From Devosia sp. (GTDB taxonomy: Bacteria; Pseudomonadota; Alphaproteobacteria; Rhizobiales; Devosiaceae), in the NCBI RefSeq assembly GCF_025809055.1, contig NZ_CP075529.1, positions 2,963,501-3,027,500 on the forward strand: a stretch of DNA of 64,000 nucleotides, read 5' to 3'. The position numbers and the translations under genes were made by a program. Shown piece after piece: positions 1 to 8,785 of the stretch (position 1 is the stretch's first letter; each line of letters begins with the position of its first letter). Under the pieces are notes generated by a model that saw nothing but the letters and a program-made list of their open reading frames with translations, ran no database searches and was not told where the DNA came from.

Positions 1-2
1 TA

Positions 3-107
3 AACTCCGTGGGTGGCTTCAAACTGATAGATTGTATGGACGCCGACCAGTCAGATGCTTTGGTCAGCGAACTCGTTCGAGACAAGCTCAGCCTTGAAAC
101 GATCTAA
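3..107 (+). CDS. C-terminal fragment of an unidentified protein
   Basis: An open frame enters from the left edge and ends at TAA 105-107, giving about 34 residues that end in DKLSLETI. The start lies outside the window. I see no diagnostic motif and do not recognise the family. It runs the same way as the aldolase genes that follow, with about 80 bp of non-coding sequence between them, so it may be the preceding gene of the same cluster. That it is coding at all rests on the open frame reaching the edge. Confidence 0.35.
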   Translation, partial: NSVGGFKLIDCMDADQSDALVSELVRDKLSLETI

Positions 108-287
108 TTACCGTATACGACAGCTCCAGAGGTGGCTTAGCCACTATAAAAAGTCCCATCGGATGCCCAGGTTAGAGGCACGCTCTTCTAAACAGGTACC
201 GATCTTACATCGACTTCGGCTGACCTGACCCCCTTCCGAGATGACCGGCTTGACCTCGATGCTTTTGGCCATTTTGTCGAGTGGCAG

Positions 288-1079
288 TTGTCCGAGGGCA
301 CACAGGGTGTCGTTCCCGTCGGTACGACCGGTGAAACGCCAACGGTCTCCCATCAGGAACATCATGCCCTTGTCGAGGCTGCGGTGAGGATAGTAGCTGG
401 GCGCGCCCCGGTAATTGCCGGTGCCGGATCGAATTCCACGGCCGAGGCCATTGAGTTGACCCGTTTTGCCGAAAAGGCCGGGGCGGATGGCATCCTCAGC
501 ACCGTTCCCTACTACAACAAGCCGAACCAAGCCGGCATTTTCGAGCATTTCCGGCGCATCGCAGAGGCGACTGCGTTGCCAGTCGTGCTGTACACGGTGC
601 CGGGCCGCACCGTTGTAGACATTGACGTCGAGACTGTTTGCCGCTTGCGCGATGCCTGTCCCAATATCGTGGGGGTCAAGGATGCGACCGGCGACATGGA
701 AAAGGTCTCATTCGAGCGGCTGCTTCTGGACGAGGATTTTGCGTTGCTTTCCGGCGACGACACTTCGGCCCTGGGATTCAATGCGTATGGCGGCGACGGC
801 GCAATTTCGGTCACCTCGAATGTGGCGCCAAGACTTTGCGCCCAGATGCAAGCGGCTTGTGCCGCTGGAGAATTCGCCTTGGCACTGCAGATCGAACGTA
901 AGCTCACCAGACTGCACAAGTCACTGTTCGTCGAGCCGAACCCCGCAGGCGTGAAATACGCCGCTTCGCGTCTCGGGCTAATGCGCAACGAATTGCGATC
1001 GCCTCTGGTGCCTGTGTCTCAGGCCACCGCAGCACTCATTGACGCCGCAATGGAAGCGGCAGGGCTCACGACAGTCTAG
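288..1079 (+). CDS. Dihydrodipicolinate synthase family aldolase (5' end irregular)
   Basis: This is a class I aldolase of the DHDPS/N-acetylneuraminate lyase TIM-barrel family. Hallmarks visible in order are GTTGE, PYYNKPNQAG, the Tyr/Arg segment LYTVPGRT, and the Schiff-base lysine in GVKDATGD. Homology continues upstream of the TTG at 288: the frame is open back to about 192 and encodes SADLTPFRDDRLDLDAF, the usual first barrel strand. No ATG, GTG or TTG lies between the stop at 189-191 and 288, so the true N-terminus is missing, frameshifted or unusually initiated. The product could be 4-hydroxy-tetrahydrodipicolinate or a keto-acid aldolase substrate; the sequence does not decide. A second paralog follows 37 bp downstream. 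Confidence 0.75.
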   Translation: MSEGTQGVVPVGTTGETPTVSHQEHHALVEAAVRIVAGRAPVIAGAGSNSTAEAIELTRFAEKAGADGILSTVPYYNKPNQAGIFEHFRRIAEATALPVVLYTVPGRTVVDIDVETVCRLRDACPNIVGVKDATGDMEKVSFERLLLDEDFALLSGDDTSALGFNAYGGDGAISVTSNVAPRLCAQMQAACAAGEFALALQIERKLTRLHKSLFVEPNPAGVKYAASRLGLMRNELRSPLVPVSQATAALIDAAMEAAGLTTV

Positions 1080-1116
1080 CTGTCGCGTCTGCCTGTTATT
1101 TCCGGAGGGAGTAAAG

Positions 1117-2028
1117 ATGTCTACATTCGAGGAACGGAAAGAAAAACTCTTCGGCAATCATGTTCTTCTAGTGACGCCGATGCAGCCTGACGGCACCATC
1201 GACCGCGATTCCACGCGCGCGCTTGTCAACTTCGTGATCGGCAAGGGTGTGCATGGAATACTTGCTCTTGGCAGCACGGGCGAGTGTTTTGCACTAACCG
1301 ACGATGAGCGCCGCGAATTTGTGACCTTGGTGACCGAAGCCGCGGGGGGTCGGGTGCCGATCGGCGTGGGAGTCAACCACTCCTCGGCGGACGCGAGTGC
1401 GGATCTCGCCCGACATGCAGCGGCGAATGGGGCCGATTACATATTCACCACGGGCCCCTACTATCATCCGCATCAGGCCGAAGGGGTATTCCAGCACATA
1501 CGCCACATCGGAGCGTCCACTGACCTGCCGCTTATGGTTTATGATGGCGGCGCGGGGATCGAGTTCCCGCTGGCTCTACTGAAGCGAATGGCGGACGAGA
1601 TACCGACGGTATTTGCATCAAAGCTGTTTCTGCCCTATCCGGCCAAAATTGCCCAGTACAGCGCGGCGACGCAGGGCCGGTTGCAAGCCTGGGCAGGTCA
1701 AGACCAATTGAATTTCCTCATGCTGCTCTACGGCGCGCTTGGCATGACTTCGGCTGCAAGCTGCGTCGTGCCGGCCGAGCAGACCCGTATTTTTGAGGCT
1801 GTGCGTGCCGGCCGCAGAGACGAGGCGCGCGACCTATTTCACGGTTGCGTTGGCCCGCTGAACAGCATTGCCTTCGCAAATGTCCTGCAATACCCGCAAT
1901 GCTACAAGACCCTGCTAAAATGGATGGGCGTGATCGAGTACGCCACCTGCAAGTCCGTGATGGAGCCAATTGACGATGTGCGCACCGAAGAATTGCGTGC
2001 CGTCGCTCTCCGTCTGGGTCTGATTTGA
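1117..2028 (+). CDS. DHDPS/NanA family aldolase
   Basis: A 303-aa TIM-barrel lyase of the DHDPS family, full length. The N-terminus LLVTPMQPDGTID is the usual first strand. GSTGE replaces GTTGE, the PYYHPHQAEG loop is present, the catalytic Tyr is in LMVYDGG, and a lysine in FASKLFL takes the Schiff-base position. The ATG at 1117 is chosen because GGAGGGAG lies just upstream; the frame is open further 5' but that part overlaps the previous gene. It differs clearly from its upstream neighbour, so the pair is not a recent duplication. It is probably an aldolase for a sugar-acid or hydroxy-keto-acid that yields pyruvate; the substrate is unknown. Confidence 0.85.
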   Translation: MSTFEERKEKLFGNHVLLVTPMQPDGTIDRDSTRALVNFVIGKGVHGILALGSTGECFALTDDERREFVTLVTEAAGGRVPIGVGVNHSSADASADLARHAAANGADYIFTTGPYYHPHQAEGVFQHIRHIGASTDLPLMVYDGGAGIEFPLALLKRMADEIPTVFASKLFLPYPAKIAQYSAATQGRLQAWAGQDQLNFLMLLYGALGMTSAASCVVPAEQTRIFEAVRAGRRDEARDLFHGCVGPLNSIAFANVLQYPQCYKTLLKWMGVIEYATCKSVMEPIDDVRTEELRAVALRLGLI

Positions 2029-2041
2029 GGGAGCCTCGGGG

Positions 2042-3748
2042 ATGAGCCTGCTAAAGGATCTGCGCGATGTGGTGGGCGTCCGCCATGTTTTGACGGGTGA
2101 CGGCCCGACGCGCCGCTACCGCAAGGGGTTCCGCGTCGGCGGCGGCGCGGTGATCGCAGTGGTTCGGCCTGGTACCCTGGTGGAACAGTGGAAGGTTTTG
2201 GAACTGGCAGTGGCAGCCGATGTCATCATCATCATGCAGGCAGCCAATACCGGCCTAACGGGAGGCTCCACCCCCTTTGGCAGCTATGACCGTCCGGTTC
2301 TGATAGTGAACGCGATGCGCATCAAGCGCCTGGACCTGCTGGGCGAGGGCTCGGAAGTCGTATGTTTGCCAGGCGTAACTCTGGATGAGTTGGAAAAGAG
2401 TTTGCGCCAGATCGGCCGCGAGCCGCATTCGGTGATCGGGTCCTCCTGCATCGGCGCGTCGGTTACGGGCGGTGTTTGCAACAACTCGGGTGGGTCGCTG
2501 ATCCAGCGGGGTCCTGCCTATACGCAGTTTGCAGTGTTCGCACGGGTGGATGCCGAAGGCCGGTTGCAACTGGTCAATCATCTCGGAATCGAGTTGGGAG
2601 ACAACCCCGAAGACATTCTGGGGCGGCTGGACCGGGGTGAATATGGTCCGGCCGAGGTGCAGCCTCAGGGAAATCAGTGGGCTTCCGACCGAGAGTATCA
2701 GGCTCATTTACGCGATGTCGCGGCTGAAACGCCGGCTCGATACAATGCCGATCCGCGCCGCCACTACGAGGCCTCCGGTAGCGCGGGCAAGTTGGCGGTC
2801 TTTGCGTTGAGGCTGGACACGTTCGCCGCAGATGGCGAGACCCGGTCCTTCTATGTGGGCAGCAACGATGTGCGAGAGCTGGAGACGATCCGCCAACGCA
2901 TTCTGACGGAATTTGCGGTTCTGCCGATCTCGGGCGAGTACCTCGACAAAGCATTCCATGATCTCACCCGCCGCCATGGCAAGGATCTGTTTTTGCTCAT
3001 CAAACACTTCGGAACCGACAACGTTCCCCGCGCCTTTGCATGGAAAAGCCGCTTCGATGGGTTCACCGACCGGCTGGGCCTTGGCAGTACGATCTCGGAT
3101 CGCGTGATTCAGGCTCTAGTGGACCTATTGCCCAACCATCTACCCAAGCGCATCGAAACTTTCGGCCGTCAATTTCAGCACCATCTAGTCCTGCGCTGCG
3201 GAGAACGCAGCATCGCTGAGACACGCGCACTTCTGAGCGCCATCTTCCCATCGGCCAACGGCGATTTCTTCGAGTGTGATGCGCGCGAAGCCGAAGCTGC
3301 CTATCTGCACCGCTTTGCTGCGGGGGCAGCCTCGATCCGCTATGCGGCACTGAACCGTCGGACGGTCGAGGGGTTGTTGGGACTGGATGTCGCCTTTCCG
3401 CGCAATGACATTGATGTGGTTTCGCAGCTTCCGCCGGATCTGGCCGCCAAGATTGCGGTGACAGCCGTATGTGGGCATTTCTTCTGCCATGTCATGCACA
3501 ATGATTATCTTGTCGCCAAAGGCCATGACGTTACCGCGCTGAAGGACGAGATCCTTCACCATTTGCGTCTGCGTGGCGCAAAATACCCAGCGGAGCACAA
3601 TGTTGGCCACCAGTATGAAGCTGGGCCGGAACAGGCGGCCTTCTTTCGCGAGCTGGACCCAACCAATGCCTTCAATCCTGGTATTGGCAAGACGCCTCGC
3701 GGCAAACATTGGCAGGATGACGGCGCGCATTGCGGACACCGGCATTGA
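2042..3748 (+). CDS. dld: Quinone-dependent D-lactate dehydrogenase
   Basis: At 568 aa it matches the length of E. coli Dld (571 aa). This peripheral membrane flavoprotein oxidises D-lactate to pyruvate and passes electrons to quinone. The FAD-binding part (about residues 40-220) contains QAANTGLTGGSTP and IGSSCIGASVTGGVCNNSGG. The C-terminal half carries the Dld-specific membrane-binding and cap segments, including FHDLTRRHGKDLFLLIKHFG, and the final KYPAEHNVGHQY region. It starts 13 bp after the upstream aldolase, so the two are probably cotranscribed and may channel a product to pyruvate. MurQ, encoded about 34 kb away, also releases D-lactate; any link to it is only inference. Confidence 0.93.
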   Translation: MSLLKDLRDVVGVRHVLTGDGPTRRYRKGFRVGGGAVIAVVRPGTLVEQWKVLELAVAADVIIIMQAANTGLTGGSTPFGSYDRPVLIVNAMRIKRLDLLGEGSEVVCLPGVTLDELEKSLRQIGREPHSVIGSSCIGASVTGGVCNNSGGSLIQRGPAYTQFAVFARVDAEGRLQLVNHLGIELGDNPEDILGRLDRGEYGPAEVQPQGNQWASDREYQAHLRDVAAETPARYNADPRRHYEASGSAGKLAVFALRLDTFAADGETRSFYVGSNDVRELETIRQRILTEFAVLPISGEYLDKAFHDLTRRHGKDLFLLIKHFGTDNVPRAFAWKSRFDGFTDRLGLGSTISDRVIQALVDLLPNHLPKRIETFGRQFQHHLVLRCGERSIAETRALLSAIFPSANGDFFECDAREAEAAYLHRFAAGAASIRYAALNRRTVEGLLGLDVAFPRNDIDVVSQLPPDLAAKIAVTAVCGHFFCHVMHNDYLVAKGHDVTALKDEILHHLRLRGAKYPAEHNVGHQYEAGPEQAAFFRELDPTNAFNPGIGKTPRGKHWQDDGAHCGHRH

Positions 3749-3801
3749 TCTGTGGATCGGAGAGGAACCTCTTCGATCCTTGCGACCAAAAGGATAATCT
3801 C

Positions 3802-4506
3802 GTGAAGGTGGAAGTCCTCTACATTACGGACATCTATTGTGTCTGGTGCTTCGGATTTGCCGGTGTCATCGACCGCTTGGCGAGCGAACGGGCCGACGAG
3901 GTTAGCGTGACGGTCCTGAACGGCGGCATGATCCCCCGCGACGTGACACTGGCTGGTATGTTTGGTCGATTTCCCGACCCTGTCGGCCTGCACCAGAATG
4001 TCACCAGAATGACCGGCAGCCGGTTTGGCGACAACTACATGAACGAATTGCGCAACATGCGGACTTCTTCCCGAGTGCTCAATTCGAGCAGGCCGACACG
4101 CGCCATAGCAGCACTCAGATCTTTCGGCACCGCGGGCGACCTGGAGATCGCGCAGAAGATTCAGCGGGTCTGGTACGTCGAGGGAGGGGACCTTCAGAGC
4201 ACAGCGAGTTATGCCCCGGTAGCTCATGAACTGGGCGTCGACTTCCGGGATTTTTGTCTACGCTATGAATCGGTTGAGACCGCTGACGAGGTGCAGAGCC
4301 AATGGGATTGGGTCGGCTCGATGGGAGTTGAGGGCTATCCGGCGGTTCTTACAAGGACGGGGGAGAACTCGTTTTCTATGCTGGCACGTGGCTATCTGCC
4401 CTATGATCAGCTTTCGGCGCGGGTGGACGCGGCGCTTGCATTGCTGGAAAACGATATGGCCGCAAATGGAGCTGTTTGCGCGCTGGACGGCTCGGGGTGT
4501 GATTGA
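3802..4506 (+). CDS. DsbA-family thioredoxin-fold protein
   Basis: A 234-aa protein with a thioredoxin-fold start (VKVEVLYITDIYCVWCFGF) in which CVWC is the redox CxxC. The motif context (D-x-x-C-x-W-C-x-G-F) is that of the DsbA/FrnE-like cytoplasmic thiol-disulfide or isomerase group (HCCA isomerase/DsbA-like). No signal peptide is seen. The GTG at 3802 is preferred because AAAGGA precedes it and homology starts there; the frame extends upstream to 3730, overlapping dld. Its role beside dld and the aldolases is unclear. It could be a redox chaperone or a glutathione-linked enzyme. Confidence 0.8.
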   Translation: MKVEVLYITDIYCVWCFGFAGVIDRLASERADEVSVTVLNGGMIPRDVTLAGMFGRFPDPVGLHQNVTRMTGSRFGDNYMNELRNMRTSSRVLNSSRPTRAIAALRSFGTAGDLEIAQKIQRVWYVEGGDLQSTASYAPVAHELGVDFRDFCLRYESVETADEVQSQWDWVGSMGVEGYPAVLTRTGENSFSMLARGYLPYDQLSARVDAALALLENDMAANGAVCALDGSGCD

Positions 4507-4608
4507 TGGCAGGTGAGGGAGCGCAGCTAGGCCAGCTTCTTGCGCCCGTTTCAGGCCAACCGGGGAAATCGGATTGAGGTCCGCTTTTCTCTGTTTAGGG
4601 TGACATTC

Positions 4609-5484
4609 GTGCAGCAGGTTGGCAGCCGGCAGTATCCCGGCCCTAGAACACTGATACTCACTGTGGTGGCGATGCTGGCCTTCGCGGGAAATTCGATTTT
4701 CTGTCGCCTGGCCCTGGCAGGTGGTGGAATTGATCCGGGCTCATTTACGCTGCTCCGGCTGATCAGCGGTAGTGCGATGTTGGCACTTATCGTTGCCATG
4801 ACGAGGTCACGTCCATGGGCAAGGGCGGGGTCGTGGCGTTCGGCTCTTGCGCTTGCCGTCTATGCCTCGGCTTTTTCCTTTGCATATGTACATCTTCAAG
4901 CAGGAACAGGTGCATTTTTGCTGTTTGCCTCTGTCCAGGTGACGATGGTGCTTGCAGGTTTCGCAAGAGGAAGTCGTCTGGCGCCACTACAATGGCTGGG
5001 TCTCATTGTGGCGCTGGGGGGACTGGCGGCCCTAGTTGCTCCAGGCGTCAGTGCCCCTGATCCAGCCAGTGCCGCATTGATGATAGTCGCAGGCGTCGCC
5101 TGGGGGGGCTATTCGCTGCTTGGACGTGGTGAGACCGATGCTCTCCTGGCGACTGCCGGCAATTTCATGCGTGGGCAGGTTCTGGTGGCGCTGATGTTGG
5201 TTCCTGTGCTTTTGTACGGGGTAGAAATTTCAGCCCAGGGCCTGCTCTTCGCCGTGCTTTCGGGCGCGCTTGCCTCTGGGGCTGGCTATGCGATTTGGTA
5301 CTCGGCGCTGGCCGACCTCGCTCCCGTGGAAGGGGCCTCGGTGCAGCTCAGCGTCCCGGTGCTGACAGCCCTGCTCGGTGCAGTCCTGCTGTCCGAGCCA
5401 CTGACTCTGCGGTTTTCGTTGTCGTCGGTGGTCATCGTGGCCGGCATTCTGCTGGTCATTTTTGCGCAGCGCGGAATGAAGTGA
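4609..5484 (+). CDS. EamA/DMT-superfamily transporter
   Basis: A 291-aa (from GTG 4609) hydrophobic protein with about ten predicted membrane segments in two EamA halves. The first helix reads TLILTVVAMLAFAGNSIFCRLAL and the last VVIVAGILLVIFAQR. DMT proteins of this type export amino acids or other metabolites; the substrate cannot be read from sequence. The start is uncertain: a TTG at 4540 is also in frame, but TAGGG precedes the GTG. It is the last gene of the plus-strand block and is followed by about 200 bp of non-coding sequence before a convergent operon. Confidence 0.85.
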   Translation: MQQVGSRQYPGPRTLILTVVAMLAFAGNSIFCRLALAGGGIDPGSFTLLRLISGSAMLALIVAMTRSRPWARAGSWRSALALAVYASAFSFAYVHLQAGTGAFLLFASVQVTMVLAGFARGSRLAPLQWLGLIVALGGLAALVAPGVSAPDPASAALMIVAGVAWGGYSLLGRGETDALLATAGNFMRGQVLVALMLVPVLLYGVEISAQGLLFAVLSGALASGAGYAIWYSALADLAPVEGASVQLSVPVLTALLGAVLLSEPLTLRFSLSSVVIVAGILLVIFAQRGMK

Positions 5485-5687
5485 TCCAAAGAGCCCTGTT
5501 TCACCTGATCGGCAGGTTCGAGGGGGCCGACATCGGAGCGGTTCGGGATTGTGGGGGCCAATGCGTTCTCCCCATGAGCGAACCTTCGTCCGGGCCCTCC
5601 GGGTCATTCGCCATCCGGAGGTCCGTTACGATTATCAGCTAAGGACGGTTGCTTACGGAAGGCCCCCGGAGGGGCGCAGGGCCGGTC

Positions 5688-6308
5688 TCAGGCATTGGCG
5701 GCAGCCAGTCCGACCTGATCGCGCCCCTTTGTGGCGTAGTGGATCTTGCCGGCCTGACGGGCCTCGATCAGCGCGGCGAACTGCTCGATGCCGGTCGCGA
5801 GGCGGCCGAGCACCTGGGGATGAGACGGCTCGCCCTCGCTGAACTCGGCGTCGGAGACATAGAGGCTGGTTGGATTGACGAGGGCGGAGAAGAAGCCGAA
5901 GAGCGGACGCAACTGGTGTTCGACCACCAGAGCGTGGCGCTGACCGCCGCCGGTGGCGCCAATAAAGACTGGAACATTGGCCAGCGCCTCGATGTCGAGC
6001 AGGTCGATCAGGTGCTTGAACAGGCCCGGATACGACCCCTTGTAAACCGGCGTGGTCACGATGAGCGCATCGGCCCGCTCGATGGTTTCCACCACCGCCA
6101 GGGCCTCGGGGCTGAGCTGGGTCCTGAAATAGGCGGCACCCAGATGTGGACCGGCATCCAGCAGGTCGAGCTGCGTCAGACGCACCTCGGTCCGCTCGGA
6201 CAGCCGTTGACCCAGCGTGGCCGCCAGGGCGCGCGACTTCGACGGACGATGCGTATTGCCCGAGAGCAGCACGACATGGGGAGTGTGCGTGGGCAGAGAA
6301 ATAGTCAT
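5688..6308 (-). CDS. NADPH-dependent FMN reductase (MsuE/SsuE-like)
   Basis: A 206-aa flavodoxin-like NAD(P)H:FMN reductase. The N-terminal LLSGNTHRPSKSRALA is the phosphate loop and TTPVYKGSYPGLFKHLIDLL is the family signature; GATGGGQRHALVVEHQLRPLF follows. SsuE/MsuE proteins supply FMNH2 to two-component flavin monooxygenases that release sulfite from organosulfur compounds. It is the last gene of the ssuA-led minus-strand operon and lies 11 bp after the aldo/keto reductase. That position makes it the natural partner of the flavin monooxygenase two genes upstream. AAGGATC precedes the ATG. Confidence 0.88.
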   Translation of the reverse strand: MTISLPTHTPHVVLLSGNTHRPSKSRALAATLGQRLSERTEVRLTQLDLLDAGPHLGAAYFRTQLSPEALAVVETIERADALIVTTPVYKGSYPGLFKHLIDLLDIEALANVPVFIGATGGGQRHALVVEHQLRPLFGFFSALVNPTSLYVSDAEFSEGEPSHPQVLGRLATGIEQFAALIEARQAGKIHYATKGRDQVGLAAANA

Positions 6309-6319
6309 GGTCTGATCCT

Positions 6320-7366
6320 TCAGGTGAAACTGCGATTGAGAAGCGGCGAGCCGCCGGAGGCAGCGGGCGGACGGCCTTCGAGTGGATGGCCGGGGTCGGT
6401 GAAGCCGTGGGTCGATGCATGACCGGCCGGCACCAGGACATCGATCAGCGCCTCGTCATCGGGCGAGATTTTCGCATCGAGCGCCCGCAGATAGCTCTGC
6501 CACTGATCCTCGGTGCGGGGCCCGGCAATGGCCGCGGTGACATAGGGATTGGCGAGCACCCAGGCCACGGCGAACTCCGCCGGGCTGAGGCCGCGACCGG
6601 CCAGGTGCGCCTTGATCTTCTGGGCGGCAGCAATGGATTCGGGGCGCCACTCGGTTTCCGCGATGCGCTTGTCGCCCCGTCCGGCGCGGCTGTCGGCCGC
6701 CGGCGCCGCATCGGCTGCGTATTTTGCCGTCAGCACCCCCCGGGCCAATGGGCTATAGGGCACGACGCCAAGCCCATAGGCCGCGGCGGCAGGGATCTGC
6801 TCCACTTCGGCCGTACGGTTGACGATGTTGTAGAGCGGCTGGCTGACAACCGGCCGGTCGATGCCGAGCTGGTCGGCCAGATGCGAAATCTGGGCGATGC
6901 GCCAGCCCCGGAAATTGGAGACGCCGAAATAACGCAGCTTGCCCTGGGCGATCAGGTCGGCAATGGCGCGCAGCGGTTCTTCGGGGCGGGCCGTGAAGAT
7001 GGCGCGGTGGAAATAGATGATGTCGACATAGTCCGTGTCCAGCCGGCGCAGGCTGGCCTCGACCGCCTGGTGCACCCACTTGCGTGAATAGCCGCCGGCA
7101 TTGGGACCGGCGCCGGCCGGATTGACGAATTTTGTCGCAATGACCCAGTCGTCCCGGTCGGTCTTGACCGAGCGGCCGACGATCTCCTCGGAGACACCCT
7201 TGTTGTACACGTCGGCCGTGTCGATGAAATTGATGCCGTGGTCGCGTGCTGCATCGATAATGCGGCGCGAGGTCGGCTCGTCGGTCGGTCCTCCGAACAT
7301 CATCGTGCCCAGAGACAGGCGGGAAACCTTGAGGGCGCTGGCGCCCAGGGTGCGGTATTCGGTCAT
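6320..7366 (-). CDS. Aldo/keto reductase
   Basis: A 348-aa (alpha/beta)8 NADPH-dependent oxidoreductase of the AKR superfamily. The start LGASALKVSRLSLGTMMFGG and the Asp/Tyr (DTADVYNKG), Lys (VIATKF) and His (IIYFHR) catalytic tetrad are visible. The long Tas/YajO-type form with GVVPYSPLARGVLTAKY is present. It sits inside the organosulfur operon, 21 bp after the monooxygenase and 11 bp before the FMN reductase. It may therefore reduce the aldehyde released when a sulfonate is oxygenated; this is inference from position only. Confidence 0.9.
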   Translation of the reverse strand: MTEYRTLGASALKVSRLSLGTMMFGGPTDEPTSRRIIDAARDHGINFIDTADVYNKGVSEEIVGRSVKTDRDDWVIATKFVNPAGAGPNAGGYSRKWVHQAVEASLRRLDTDYVDIIYFHRAIFTARPEEPLRAIADLIAQGKLRYFGVSNFRGWRIAQISHLADQLGIDRPVVSQPLYNIVNRTAEVEQIPAAAAYGLGVVPYSPLARGVLTAKYAADAAPAADSRAGRGDKRIAETEWRPESIAAAQKIKAHLAGRGLSPAEFAVAWVLANPYVTAAIAGPRTEDQWQSYLRALDAKISPDDEALIDVLVPAGHASTHGFTDPGHPLEGRPPAASGGSPLLNRSFT

Positions 7367-7387
7367 GCGATCACTCCGGAAAATGGG

Positions 7388-8752
7388 TCAGCTGGCAGAC
7401 AGGGCGTTCTGTCTGGCCGCCAGCCGGTTGGCCGGCCGGGATAGCCCGAGATTTTCGCGCAGTGTCGTGCCCTCGTATTCCTCCCGGAACAGCCCGCGCC
7501 GGCGCAGGATGGGAACGACCTGGTCCACGAAGTCGGTCAACCCGGTGGGCAGGACAGGCGGCATGATATTGAAGGCGTCGGCGGCGCCATTGTCGAACCA
7601 TTCCTGCATGGCATCGGCAATCTGTTCGGGCGTGCCCACGACTTCGCGATGCCCACGGGCCCCGGCGACGGCCAGATAGAGCTGGCGCAGTGTCAGCCCA
7701 TTGCGCTCCACCAGATCGGTCACCAGCTTCAGCCGGCTCTTGTTGAGCTCGGTGTCGCGCGGCAGGGGCGGGGCCTTGTCATCGAGCGAATAGCCGGTGA
7801 GGTCGACGTCCTTGTAGTGCCGTTGCAGGATGGTCCAGGCGATCGAGGGATGGATCAGGGACTGGATATAGTCCGCGTTTTCCCGTGCCTGCTTTTCCGT
7901 GCCGCCCAGAACCGGGAATATTCCGGGACTGATCAGCAGGTCTTCAGGGCGGCGGCCAAAGCGCGCGAGGCGGCCTTTGACGTCGCTGTAGAAGGCCTGG
8001 GCGTCTTCGAGGGTCTGGTTGGCGGTGAAGATCATTTCGGCCGTGCGCGCGGCCAGGTCACGGCCCGGCTCGGAGGCGCCGGCCTGCACGATGACCGGAT
8101 AGCCCTGGGGCGGCCGGGCGACGTTGAGCGGACCACTGACGCTAAAGTGGGCGCCGCGATGATTGACCTGGTGAACCTTGTCGGGATCGAGATAGATGCC
8201 GCTCTGCTTGTCGCGGATAAAGGCGTCGTCCTCGTAGGAATCCCAAAGTCCCTGGACCAGATCGACGAACTCTTCGGCGCGCCGGTAACGGTCGGCATGC
8301 GCGGGGTGGCCGGGAATGGTGAAGTTCCTGGAGACGTCCGAGCCCGTCGTCACCACGTTCCATGCCGCGCGACCCTTGCTGATGTGATCGAGCGAGGCAA
8401 AGCGCCGGGCCAGCAGATAGGGGTCTTCATAAGTGGTCGAAGCCGTTGCCACGAAACCGAGGTGGCTGGTCACCTGCGACAGGGCCGCCCAAAGGGTAAC
8501 CGGCTCGAAATGGGCACCCTGGCTCGAACGGCGAAGGGCTTCGGGATCCTTGGCGCGATCCCAGCCGGCCGGGCTGTCGGCCACGAAGATCAGGTCGAAC
8601 TTGCCGCGTTCGGCCGTCCGGGCCAGGTCGATGTAGTGATCAATATTGTGGCCGGCATCGGCCTGTGATTCAGGGTGCCGCCAGGCGGACACGTGATGTC
8701 CGGTGGCCATCACGAAGGCCCCGAGCTTGATCTGACGTTTGGCTGTATTCAT
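7388..8752 (-). CDS. FMN-dependent monooxygenase, NtaA/SnaA/DszA type
   Basis: A 454-aa bacterial luciferase-like (LLM) flavin monooxygenase. IKLGAFVMATGHHVSAWRHP, FDLIFVADSPAGWD, VTSHLGFVATASTTYEDPYLLARRFASLDH and RAAWNVVTT are hallmarks of the NtaA/SnaA/DszA/SoxA subfamily rather than of SsuD. Members oxidise sulfur compounds or aminopolycarboxylates using FMNH2 from a separate reductase. It follows ssuB by 33 bp, and a reductase lies two genes downstream, forming a two-component system. The substrate is probably a sulfonate, sulfone or related organosulfur compound brought in by the adjacent importer. Confidence 0.9.
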   Translation of the reverse strand: MNTAKRQIKLGAFVMATGHHVSAWRHPESQADAGHNIDHYIDLARTAERGKFDLIFVADSPAGWDRAKDPEALRRSSQGAHFEPVTLWAALSQVTSHLGFVATASTTYEDPYLLARRFASLDHISKGRAAWNVVTTGSDVSRNFTIPGHPAHADRYRRAEEFVDLVQGLWDSYEDDAFIRDKQSGIYLDPDKVHQVNHRGAHFSVSGPLNVARPPQGYPVIVQAGASEPGRDLAARTAEMIFTANQTLEDAQAFYSDVKGRLARFGRRPEDLLISPGIFPVLGGTEKQARENADYIQSLIHPSIAWTILQRHYKDVDLTGYSLDDKAPPLPRDTELNKSRLKLVTDLVERNGLTLRQLYLAVAGARGHREVVGTPEQIADAMQEWFDNGAADAFNIMPPVLPTGLTDFVDQVVPILRRRGLFREEYEGTTLRENLGLSRPANRLAARQNALSAS

Positions 8753-8785
8753 TTGATTGTGCTCCAGAACAATGAACGGCGCGGT

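Noticed and set aside
5295..5642. A 115-aa plus-strand gene at the end of the DMT transporter
   Set aside because: Most of it overlaps the DMT transporter in another frame and the rest has no ribosome-binding site or motif.
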